Shown here in pieces: positions 18,962-25,808 of a DNA stretch of 35,723 nucleotides. The position numbers and the translations under genes were made by a program. The DNA comes from JBBQTQ01 sp038213135 (GTDB lineage: Bacteria; Actinomycetota; Thermoleophilia; Gaiellales; Gaiellaceae), in NCBI GenBank assembly GCA_038213135.1, contig JBBQTQ010000019.1:1-35723 (forward strand), written 5' to 3'. A model generated the notes under the pieces. The model saw only the letters and a program-made list of their open reading frames with translations. It made no database searches and was not told the origin of the DNA. Position 1 is the first letter of the stretch, and each line of letters opens with the position of its first letter.

Positions 18962-20284
18962 CTAGCCGCCGCCGCAGCGGCGGAACGCGACCGTCTGGTT
19001 GCCGCGGGCTCGCCACTCGGCGATCCCACCGTGCAAGACCGGGCGCACTTCGTGTCCGGCCGCGGCGAGGATGCTCGCCGCGATCCCGGCGCGCGCGCCG
19101 CTCTCGCAGATCGTCACGATTGGCCTGCCGTTCGGCACGCAATCCGCGCAGGCTCGAAGCACGCGGTACGGCAGGTGCAGGCTTCCGGGAATCTGCGCCG
19201 CGTCGCGCTCGTCGTTCTCCCGCACGTCGACCACAGTGACGGAGTCGCTCGCGAGCAGGCCCTCGAGCTCCTCGATGGTCACCGGGGACAGTCCCTCGGA
19301 CGTGTCCGGAGCGGACAGGTAGCCCTCGAGCTCGAGGAAGCCGACGGCGCGCAAGCGCTCGCCGGCAAGCTGCGCCTCCTCCGGGGACGACGCATGCAGC
19401 ACGACCCGCTCGCTCCCGTCGAGCACGAACCCGGCTTTCGTCCCGAACGAGCCGCCGCCGACCGGGACGTTCAGCGCGCCCGCGACGTGGCCGCGCACGT
19501 ACTCGTCCACCGGGCGCACGTCGAGCACGGTTGCCTCGCTGGCGGAGTCCGCCGCCTCGAGCGGGGTCGATGCACCGAGGAACGCGCCGCGGTTCAACTC
19601 CACGATTCGCTCCATGTTCGGCGGGCGCGGCACGCCCGTCGCAGCAGTCGAGTCGGCGACGAACTCGTCGACGGTCGCCAGTGCGAATGCCGCGTTGAAG
19701 GTCCGCTCGTGGCCGATCGTCGAGCAGGGGTCGGAGCTCATTCCCTTCCCGCAAAGCGACCCGGCCACGTGACCCGGGAAGACGCGCACCCCGTCCGGCA
19801 GCTCGAACAGCCGCTGCAGGCTGTGGAACAGCCCCTCGGCGCCCTCACGCGCCTCGACGGCCAGGTCCGGGCGGGCCGTGGCGCCGACAAAGAGCGAGTC
19901 GCCGGTCAGGAGCGTGTCGCCGACGAGGAAGCAGCAGTGCTCAGGCCGGTGCCCGGGTGTGTGCAGCACGCGCACGCGTAGCGAGCCGACCTCGAGCTCG
20001 TCGCCCTCGGCCAGCGGTTCGTGCTCGAACACGGCCCGCGCCTCGCGGTGGACACAGACAGGCACCCCGAACTCGAGCGCCAGCCGCCCGTGCCCCGAGA
20101 CGTGGTCGGCGTGCGTGTGGGTCTCCAGCACGCGTGTCAGATGCAGGTCGTTCGCCTCCGCAGCCGCCAGGTAGTGGCCGATCTCGTACGCGGGGTCGAC
20201 GACGACCGCCTCCTTCGAGCCCTCGTCTGCGATCAGGTAGGACGCGCAGCCGAGATCCTCGTCCACGAACTGTCGGAACAGCAC
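18962..20284 (-). CDS. CstB-like persulfide dioxygenase with two rhodanese domains
   Basis: A 440-residue three-domain protein. Residues 1-205 are an ETHE1-type metallo-beta-lactamase fold with THTHADH (55-61), H112, D129 and H172 as iron ligands, plus SSDPCSTIGHERTFN (Cys187) near the active site. Residues 235-325 are a rhodanese domain whose catalytic loop reads VVLHASSPEEA, without cysteine, so inactive. Residues 335-435 are a second rhodanese with active-site Cys393 (TICESGARAG). Dioxygenase, pseudo-rhodanese and rhodanese in this order and length match S. aureus CstB, which oxidises low-molecular-weight persulfides to thiosulfate. The family link and the reaction are inference from architecture. 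The GTG at 20284 is preferred over TTG 20287 because a TAGCTT box ends 6 nt upstream. No CsoR/CstR-type regulator gene is nearby. Confidence 0.88.
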   Translation of the reverse strand: MLFRQFVDEDLGCASYLIADEGSKEAVVVDPAYEIGHYLAAAEANDLHLTRVLETHTHADHVSGHGRLALEFGVPVCVHREARAVFEHEPLAEGDELEVGSLRVRVLHTPGHRPEHCCFLVGDTLLTGDSLFVGATARPDLAVEAREGAEGLFHSLQRLFELPDGVRVFPGHVAGSLCGKGMSSDPCSTIGHERTFNAAFALATVDEFVADSTAATGVPRPPNMERIVELNRGAFLGASTPLEAADSASEATVLDVRPVDEYVRGHVAGALNVPVGGGSFGTKAGFVLDGSERVVLHASSPEEAQLAGERLRAVGFLELEGYLSAPDTSEGLSPVTIEELEGLLASDSVTVVDVRENDERDAAQIPGSLHLPYRVLRACADCVPNGRPIVTICESGARAGIAASILAAAGHEVRPVLHGGIAEWRARGNQTVAFRRCGGG

Positions 20285-20290
20285 CAACCG

Positions 20291-20296
20291 AAGCTA
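20291..20296 (-). promoter_or_regulatory. Leaderless-type -10 box for the CstB-like gene
   Basis: On the minus strand TAGCTT ends 6 nt before the GTG at 20284. This separates the gene from the upstream M15 operon. Confidence 0.55.
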
Positions 20297-20328
20297 GCAC
20301 CGCGCTCGGCTTGTTTTCTTGAAGCGAC

Positions 20329-20925
20329 CTAGTGACCGGTCGCCGAGAAGTGCATGTAGTCCTTGACCCCGGTCCAGTCGCCGCCCCAGCCCCAGCCGAC
20401 AGAACGGAAGGCAGCCACGACCGCCGGGGTCACCATTCCAGGCCGCACATTCGACCGATCCAGGTACGGAAGGCTGGCCGGGTCGCGCGTGACGCCGCAG
20501 CCCGTGTACGGGTTCTCGGTCGGATCGAGATCGACCGCCTCGCCGTAGGCATGCTCCGACCAGTGGCCCGTCGAGGCGCTCCCGGGGCACGGGGATGGCT
20601 TCGCGAGCCGGCATTCGAAAGCGGACGTGTTGTCCGTGTGGTTTCCGACCGGCAGCATGCGCCGCAGCGGGAAATGCAGCGCGTAGAGCTGCCGGAAGAC
20701 CATGACCATCTTCGCCGCAGCGTCCTGGTTCACGACCAGCACCCCGCCGTGGTCGCGTCCGTCGAAGCCACGGTAGGTGACTGTCACCTCCCGCAGTTGC
20801 GAGAGCGCGGTCGGGCAGCCGGCATGCCACTCCTTCCCGGCGAGCGCTGCGCGAAGCCCGTCCGGAAGTGGAGTGATCGAGCCGTGGAAGGCGAGCACAC
20901 CGAGCGGCACGGCCAGCCAGCGCAT
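20329..20925 (-). CDS. Secreted M15-family peptidase (second of a tandem pair)
   Basis: A 198-residue protein with a short hydrophobic N-terminus (MRWLAVPLGVLAFHG) likely to be a signal peptide. The zinc site of the M15 D-Ala-D-Ala carboxypeptidase/L-Ala-D-Glu endopeptidase family is present: HWSEHAYGEAVDLD gives His125 and Asp132, and DYMHF gives His192. The C-terminal PAVVAAFRSVGWGWGGDW block matches M15C (Ply500-like) enzymes. It should cleave peptidoglycan peptides outside the membrane. It starts 3 nt after the stop of its paralogue, with which it shares layout and the HWSEHAYGEA and GMVTPAVVAAF blocks. It has extra cysteines in CRLAKPSPC and GCGV that the paralogue lacks. Confidence 0.87.
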   Translation of the reverse strand: MRWLAVPLGVLAFHGSITPLPDGLRAALAGKEWHAGCPTALSQLREVTVTYRGFDGRDHGGVLVVNQDAAAKMVMVFRQLYALHFPLRRMLPVGNHTDNTSAFECRLAKPSPCPGSASTGHWSEHAYGEAVDLDPTENPYTGCGVTRDPASLPYLDRSNVRPGMVTPAVVAAFRSVGWGWGGDWTGVKDYMHFSATGH

Positions 20926-20928
20926 GGC

Positions 20929-21510
20929 TCAGTGCCCCGACGCCGAGAAGTGCTGGAGATCCTTGATCGAGCCACTCCAGTTGCCGCCCCAGCCCCAGCC
21001 GATCGACGCGAAGGCAGCCACGACCGCCGGCGTCACCATTCCCGGACGCACCCGCGACCGATCGAGATACGGGACGCTCGCGCGATGCGAGGTCTGCCCG
21101 TTGTCGACGTAGGGGTTCTCGATCGGGTCGATGTCGATCGCCTCGCCGTAGGCATGCTCGGACCAGTGCGTCGAGCCGGTCGCCGCCCGGCAGTTGAACC
21201 CTGAGGTGTTGTCCGCCTCGATCGAGCGGAAGTCGTCGCCGCCGTACGCGTCAACGGGAACCATCCGCCGGATTGGGAATCCGAGGGCGTAGAGCTTCCG
21301 GAAGACGGAGATGACAGGCGCCGCCCACTTCGCGTTCACGACGAGCTGTCCGTTGTGGACACGTCCGTCAAAGCGATGGACGGTGACTGTCACCAGCCGC
21401 AGCTCCGAGACCGCGACCGGACAACCGGAGTGCCACGACGGCCCAAGCTTCGAGATGTGCGAGATCGAGCCGTGGAACGAGAAGGCAAGGAGGAGCGCGA
21501 GCGCCCTCAT
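20929..21510 (-). CDS. Secreted M15-family peptidase (first of a tandem pair)
   Basis: A 193-residue protein with N-terminal MRALALLLAFSFHG as a short signal peptide. The zinc ligands are His119 and Asp126 (HWSEHAYGEAIDID) and His187 (KDLQHF), so the catalytic site of M15 peptidases is complete. The ATG at 21510 overlaps the TGA of the acyl-CoA dehydrogenase gene (ATGA), which fixes the start; the frame stays open further upstream inside that gene but without sense. The neighbouring gene is a diverged duplicate. Coupling to a beta-oxidation gene has no obvious biological reason, but both would be made together. Confidence 0.87.
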   Translation of the reverse strand: MRALALLLAFSFHGSISHISKLGPSWHSGCPVAVSELRLVTVTVHRFDGRVHNGQLVVNAKWAAPVISVFRKLYALGFPIRRMVPVDAYGGDDFRSIEADNTSGFNCRAATGSTHWSEHAYGEAIDIDPIENPYVDNGQTSHRASVPYLDRSRVRPGMVTPAVVAAFASIGWGWGGNWSGSIKDLQHFSASGH

Positions 21511-22640
21511 AGACCCAGATGCTTCGCGATCACCATCCGCTGCACCTCGTTCGTGCCTTCGCCGATCTCGAGGATCTTCTGGTCGCGGTAGAGGCGCGAG
21601 ATCGCGTACTCCTCCATGAAGCCGTAGCCGCCGTGGATCTGCAGCGCCTGGTTGACGACCCGGTGCGAGAGCTCGCCCGTGTAGAGCTTGGCCATCGCCG
21701 CTTCCTTCGCGAACGGGCGCCCCTGATCCTTCAACCACGCCGCGCGGTAGACGAGCTCACGGGCCGCGTCGATCTCGACCGCCATGTCAACGAGCTGGAA
21801 CTGGACGGCCTGGAATGAGGCAATCGGCTTGCCGAACTGCTGGCGCTCCTTCGCGTACTCGAAGGCGAGGTCATACGCGCCTTGCGCGAGCCCGAGCCCC
21901 ATCGCGGCCACCGAGATCCGGCCGCCGTCGAGGATCTCCAGGAACTGCTGGAACCCTTTCCCGCGCGGCCCGAGCAGATTGCCCTCGGGCACGGCGCAAT
22001 CCTGGAACGAGAGCTCGCGGGTGTCGGATGCGCGCCAGCCGAGCTTGCGCATCGGCTCCGAGATCACGTAGCCGGGGGCCCCGTTCGGGACGATCAGGTT
22101 CGAGATCTCCCCGTCGCCGGTGCTGGCCGTGATCGTCACGCACGCGCTGATCTCGGTGCCCGCGTTCGTAATGAAGATCTTCGAGCCGTTGATCACCCAC
22201 TGACCGTCTCGCAGCTCTGCGCGGGTCTGCGTGTTGCCCGCGTCCGAGCCCGCGCCGGGCTCCGTCAGCCCAAAGGCCGCGAGCTTGCGTCCGGAGGCGA
22301 GGTCGGGCAGCCACTGTCGCTTCTGCTCGTCGTTGCCGAACAGGTAGATCGGCATCGTCCCGAGCGAGGTGTGCGCGGCGACCGTGATCGCCACCGACGA
22401 GTCGATCCGCGTCAGCTCCTCGATCGCGATCGCGTAGGACAGCGTGTCCGCTCCGCCGCCGCCGAGCTCCTCGGGAATCGACATTCCCATCAGCCCGAGC
22501 CCGGCCAGCTCCGCGACGAGCTCGTAGGGGAAGCGGTGCTCGCGGTCGAGCTCCTCGGCCACCGGCGCGACGCGCTCCAGCGCGAACTCGCGCACGGTCC
22601 GCCGGATCAGCTGGTGCTCTTCCGAAAGGTCGAAATTCAT
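21507..22640 (-). CDS. Acyl-CoA dehydrogenase
   Basis: A 377-residue flavoprotein of the standard acyl-CoA dehydrogenase length. FAD/substrate blocks AFGLTEPGAGSDAGNTQTRAEL and WVINGSKIFITNAG are present. GMSIPEELGGGG near the N-terminus and QIHGGYGFMEEY near the C-terminus are typical. The tail EIGEGTNEVQRMVIAKHLGL carries the glutamate that is the catalytic base in short- and medium-chain enzymes. In isovaleryl-CoA dehydrogenase the base lies elsewhere, so this looks like a short/branched-chain or butyryl type. It could feed the branched-chain pathway at 25809-32063. It is coupled to pepA (ATGA) and to the M15 gene (ATGA). Confidence 0.92.
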   Translation of the reverse strand: MNFDLSEEHQLIRRTVREFALERVAPVAEELDREHRFPYELVAELAGLGLMGMSIPEELGGGGADTLSYAIAIEELTRIDSSVAITVAAHTSLGTMPIYLFGNDEQKRQWLPDLASGRKLAAFGLTEPGAGSDAGNTQTRAELRDGQWVINGSKIFITNAGTEISACVTITASTGDGEISNLIVPNGAPGYVISEPMRKLGWRASDTRELSFQDCAVPEGNLLGPRGKGFQQFLEILDGGRISVAAMGLGLAQGAYDLAFEYAKERQQFGKPIASFQAVQFQLVDMAVEIDAARELVYRAAWLKDQGRPFAKEAAMAKLYTGELSHRVVNQALQIHGGYGFMEEYAISRLYRDQKILEIGEGTNEVQRMVIAKHLGL

Positions 22641-24121
22641 CCGGCCAGCCGCGAGGCCAGCTCGACGATCAGCCGCACGCCGTATCCGGTTCCGCCCGGC
22701 TGGGTCAGGTAGTCGCCGCGGGAACGCGGGAGGAAGGCGGTGCCGGCGATGTCGACGTGCGCCCATGGCCCGTCGCCCGCGAACTCCTTCAGGAACTCGG
22801 CGGCCAGGGCCGATCCCGCCTGTCGCATCGTGGAGGAGTTCTTCAGGTCGGCGAAGGTCGAGTCGACGTAGCGGCGGTAGCGGCGGTGCAGGGGCAGTAG
22901 CCACGCGTGGTCGCCGGTCGCCTCGCCCGCCGCGACGACGCGCTCGCCCCAGTCGGTGTCGTTGGCATAGACGCCGGCGTAGATGTCGCCGAGCGCGACG
23001 GTCATCGCGCCGGTGAGCGTGGCGAAGTCGACGACGTGCGTCGCGCCCTGCTCCCGCGCGTACCAGAGGCCGTCGGCGAGCACGAGCCGTCCCTCGGCGT
23101 CCGTGTTGACGATCTCGATCGTCTTGCCGTTCGCGGCCGTGAGGATGTCGCCCGGCCGGAAGGCGTGGCCGCTCGGCATGTTCTCCGTGGCGGTGACGAC
23201 CGCGAGCGTCTTCAGCGGCACGCCCAGCTCGGCGAGGGCGCCCATGCCCTCGATCACCGCTCCGCCGCCGCACATGTCGCCCTTCATCTCCTCCATGCCC
23301 AGGCCGGGCTTGAGCGAGATCCCGCCGGTGTCGAAGGTGATCGCCTTGCCGACGAGGCCGAGCGTAACGTTCTCGTGCGCGCTCGGCGGGTCGTAGCGCA
23401 TGACGATCAGCCGCGGCTCGACGTCGCTGCCCTGGGCGACCGCGGCGAACGCGCCCATACCGAGCTTCTCGATCCCCTTTCGGTCGACCGTCTCGACCTT
23501 CATGTGCTCGACCTCGCCGCCGATCTCCTCCGCTCGCGCGGCAAGTGCCTCCGGCGTCAGGTCGTTCGGCGGCCGGTTCGCCAGGTCGCGCGCCCGATTG
23601 GCCCACTCGGCGATGCGCCCGGCGCGCTCGGCGGCCGCGGCGTCGCCGCCGACGACGAGCAGGCGCTCGATCGGCTTCGGCCGCGACCCGCTCGTCTTCC
23701 AGCGCCCCGGGTCGTAGCTGCCGAGGACGACTCCGTCGACGACCGCGCGTGCCTGCTCGTCCAGCGGGAGCGGCAGCGAAGGGTCGAGGACGAAGGCGAG
23801 CGTGCCTCCGATCTTCGCGACGGCGCGGGCCGCCGCCGCGGCGGCGTCGCGAAGCGAATCGGAGTCGAGGCGCTCGAGCTTGCCGAGGCCACAGACGACG
23901 ACTCGGTCGGCCGCGAGCCGGCCATTCGTGTGCACGACGCAGACGGCGTTCGGCTCGGCCCGCAGGTCGCCGGCCGCTGAGAGCTTCGCGAGCTGCCCGC
24001 CGAGGACCCCGTCGATCTCGCCCGCGGGCCCGGAAAGCTGGTCCATCGGGTCGGGAACCGCGAAGGCGAGCGACTGCGCCGCGACCTCTGCGAGCGGCTC
24101 GTTTGTGACCTCGATCTGCAC
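22637..24121 (-). CDS. pepA: Leucyl (M17) aminopeptidase
   Basis: A 494-residue M17 metallo-aminopeptidase. The C-terminal catalytic domain has LVGKAITFDTGGISLKP, EMKGDMCGGGAV, NTDAEGRLVLADGLWYA and TLTGAM, which supply the two-metal site (Lys, Asp, Asp, Asp, Glu) and the catalytic Arg of the NTDAEGR block. The N-terminal domain is typical of the family. The GTG at 24121 gives the normal length, while the frame runs open to 24268 through a low-complexity, repeat-bearing segment. A TAGGCT box (24137-24132) lies 10 nt before this GTG. PepA trims N-terminal Leu and similar residues, and in some bacteria also binds DNA. It heads a four-gene overlapping operon. Confidence 0.93.
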   Translation of the reverse strand: MQIEVTNEPLAEVAAQSLAFAVPDPMDQLSGPAGEIDGVLGGQLAKLSAAGDLRAEPNAVCVVHTNGRLAADRVVVCGLGKLERLDSDSLRDAAAAAARAVAKIGGTLAFVLDPSLPLPLDEQARAVVDGVVLGSYDPGRWKTSGSRPKPIERLLVVGGDAAAAERAGRIAEWANRARDLANRPPNDLTPEALAARAEEIGGEVEHMKVETVDRKGIEKLGMGAFAAVAQGSDVEPRLIVMRYDPPSAHENVTLGLVGKAITFDTGGISLKPGLGMEEMKGDMCGGGAVIEGMGALAELGVPLKTLAVVTATENMPSGHAFRPGDILTAANGKTIEIVNTDAEGRLVLADGLWYAREQGATHVVDFATLTGAMTVALGDIYAGVYANDTDWGERVVAAGEATGDHAWLLPLHRRYRRYVDSTFADLKNSSTMRQAGSALAAEFLKEFAGDGPWAHVDIAGTAFLPRSRGDYLTQPGGTGYGVRLIVELASRLAG

Positions 24122-24131
24122 CGCGGCGGCC

Positions 24132-24137
24132 AGCCTA
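24132..24137 (-). promoter_or_regulatory. -10-like box for pepA
   Basis: TAGGCT on the minus strand ends 10 nt before the GTG at 24121, so any leader would be about 3-4 nt. Confidence 0.45.
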
Positions 24138-24180
24138 TCCGACCGGGTCGGCTGAACCCTCCGTGACAGTTCCGGCCAGG

Positions 24181-24219
24181 GGGACACGCCCCCAGACGCG
24201 TCCGGCGACGCCGTGTCCC
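24181..24219. repeat. GGGACACG inverted repeat in the pepA-MFS gap
   Basis: GGGACACG (24181-24188) and its complement at 24212-24219 are separated by 23 bp. It lies between two divergent genes with their own -10-like boxes, so it could be an operator or a repeat remnant. A related GGCTGTCCCCG follows at 24252-24262. Confidence 0.4.
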
Positions 24220-24287
24220 GGGCCCCCGCCGCGTCGCGCCCCAAGGCGAGGGGCTGTCCCCGCGCCATGACCTCTCCGGACGGTCGC

Positions 24288-24293
24288 TAGGCT
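24288..24293 (+). promoter_or_regulatory. Leaderless-type -10 box for the Fsr-like gene
   Basis: TAGGCT ends 7 nt before the GTG at 24301, as for ggt and meaB. Confidence 0.55.
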
Positions 24294-24300
24294 GGCGCCC

Positions 24301-25482
24301 GTGCGGGCCGAGATCGACAAGCGGGCGATGGCGGCCCTGTCGGCAGGGCACATGGCGACCGACTTCGCGGGTGGAGCCCTTCCCGCGCTGCTCCCGTTCT
24401 TCGTCGACCGCTTCGGCCTCTCGTACACGCTCGCCGCCGTGCTGATGCTCGCCTCCGCGCTCTCGGGCTCGATCGTCCAGCCGCTCTTCGGTCTCTGGTC
24501 GGACCGCCGTGGCGCGCTCTGGCTGCTCCCCACCGGCGTCGCGCTCGGGGGGATCGGGATCGCGCTCGCGGCTGCCTCGCCGAGCTACTGGATCGTCGTC
24601 CTCTTCATCGTCGTCTCGGGCCTCGGCACCGCCGCCTACCACCCGGAAGGCTCGAAGTTCGCCGCCTACGCGAGCGGCCGCAAGCGCGCGAGCGGGATGT
24701 CGCTCTTCTCGGTCGGCGGCAATCTCGGCTACGGGCTCGGCGCCGCGGTGACGACGCCGATCGTGGTCGCACTCGGGCTCCGCGGCGGACTGCTCATCGC
24801 CGTGCCCTGCCTCGCGGTCGCCGTCGTCCTGCTCGCCGTGCGGCGGTTCCTCGCTTCGTTCGCGCCGGAGGGCCACCGCGCAACCGGGCAGATCGGGGGA
24901 GAGGACAATGCGCGCGCGCTCGGGCTCCTGCTAGGCGTGATCACCTTCCGCAGCCTCGCCTGGTTCGGCCTCGTCACGTTCGTGCCGCTCTGGGAGGTCT
25001 CGCTCGGGCACTCGAAGTCCTACGGAAACCATCTGCTCTCGCTGATGCTGCTCGTGGGCGGCGCAGGCACGCTGCTGGCCGGCGCTGCGGCCGACCGTTA
25101 CGGGCGCCGGCTCGTGCTGCTGCTCAGCAACCTGCTGACCGGGCCGATGATCCTCGTCTTCGTGATCGTCGGCGGCATCCCCGGGATCTTCGCGCTCGCG
25201 CTGGTCGGCCCGGCGGTGATCGGCACCTTCGGCGTCACGATGGTCATGAGCCAGGAGTACCTGCCGAGGAAGATCGGGATGGCGTCGGGGCTCTCGATCG
25301 GCTTCTCGATCGGACTCGGCGGGATCGCGGCGGTCGTGCTCGGAGCCGTCGCCGACTCGATCGACCTCCGCACAGCCTTCTACATCTCGGCGGGCGGCGC
25401 GTTCGTGGCCGCGGCTCTGACCATGGCGCTCCCGTCTTCGCGCGGCCGCCGAATGCTCGCGCCCGAGATCGCGACGCCGTGA
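24301..25482 (+). CDS. MFS transporter, fosmidomycin-resistance (Fsr)-like
   Basis: A 393-residue 12-helix MFS protein. The N-terminal block GHMATDFAGGALPALLPFFVDRFGLSYT and the second-loop GLWSDRRG match the Fsr/FsmR group, as does YHPEGSKFAA in TM4-5. E. coli Fsr exports fosmidomycin, and homologues export other small molecules. The substrate is unknown here. It is 13 nt upstream of the SCP2-like gene, which also has its own -10-like box. Confidence 0.87.
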   Translation: MRAEIDKRAMAALSAGHMATDFAGGALPALLPFFVDRFGLSYTLAAVLMLASALSGSIVQPLFGLWSDRRGALWLLPTGVALGGIGIALAAASPSYWIVVLFIVVSGLGTAAYHPEGSKFAAYASGRKRASGMSLFSVGGNLGYGLGAAVTTPIVVALGLRGGLLIAVPCLAVAVVLLAVRRFLASFAPEGHRATGQIGGEDNARALGLLLGVITFRSLAWFGLVTFVPLWEVSLGHSKSYGNHLLSLMLLVGGAGTLLAGAAADRYGRRLVLLLSNLLTGPMILVFVIVGGIPGIFALALVGPAVIGTFGVTMVMSQEYLPRKIGMASGLSIGFSIGLGGIAAVVLGAVADSIDLRTAFYISAGGAFVAAALTMALPSSRGRRMLAPEIATP

Positions 25483-25495
25483 GATACTCCCCCGC

Positions 25496-25801
25496 ATGAC
25501 AACCGTGAACGAATTCTTCGAGGGCCTCTCCTCTCGCGTCGACGAGAGCAAGACGGCCGGCATGAACAACACCTACGTCTTCGACATCGAGGGCGCCGGC
25601 ACGTGGACGGTCGCCGTGAAGGACGGAAAGATCGACGTCAGCGAGGGCGGCGCCGAGGGCGACTGCACGATCTCGACCTCTCAGGAGAACTTCGAGAAGA
25701 TCATCGCCGGAGAGCAGAACGCGACGACGGCGTACATGTCCGGGAAGCTGAAGATCAAAGGGGACATGGGCGCCGCGATGAAGTTGCAGAAGCTCTTCTA
25801 G
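25496..25801 (+). CDS. SCP2 sterol-binding domain protein
   Basis: A 101-residue soluble protein (MTTVNEFFEGLSSRVDESKTAG...) with the SCP2-like pattern TYVFDIEGAGTWTVAVKDGKIDVSEG, CTISTSQENFEKIIAGEQNATTAYMSGKLKIKGDMGAAMKLQKLF. It should bind hydrophobic ligands such as acyl-CoA or lipids in a tunnel. The neighbouring acyl-CoA and carboxylase genes make a lipid or acyl-carrier role plausible, but it is transcribed in the opposite direction. GATACT ends 7 nt before the ATG, consistent with leaderless transcription. Confidence 0.9.
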   Translation: MTTVNEFFEGLSSRVDESKTAGMNNTYVFDIEGAGTWTVAVKDGKIDVSEGGAEGDCTISTSQENFEKIIAGEQNATTAYMSGKLKIKGDMGAAMKLQKLF

Positions 25802-25808
25802 ACCCGGG

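Noticed and set aside
18885..18964. 26-residue frame between ilvA and the CstB-like gene
   Set aside because: Too short, no promoter at the right distance and it overlaps an inverted repeat; treated as spacer.
20775..21394. Palindromes GGTGACTGTCACC at 20775-20789 and 21382-21394
   Set aside because: They occupy the same place in the two paralogous M15 genes (coding VTVT), so shared ancestry explains them rather than a repeat family.
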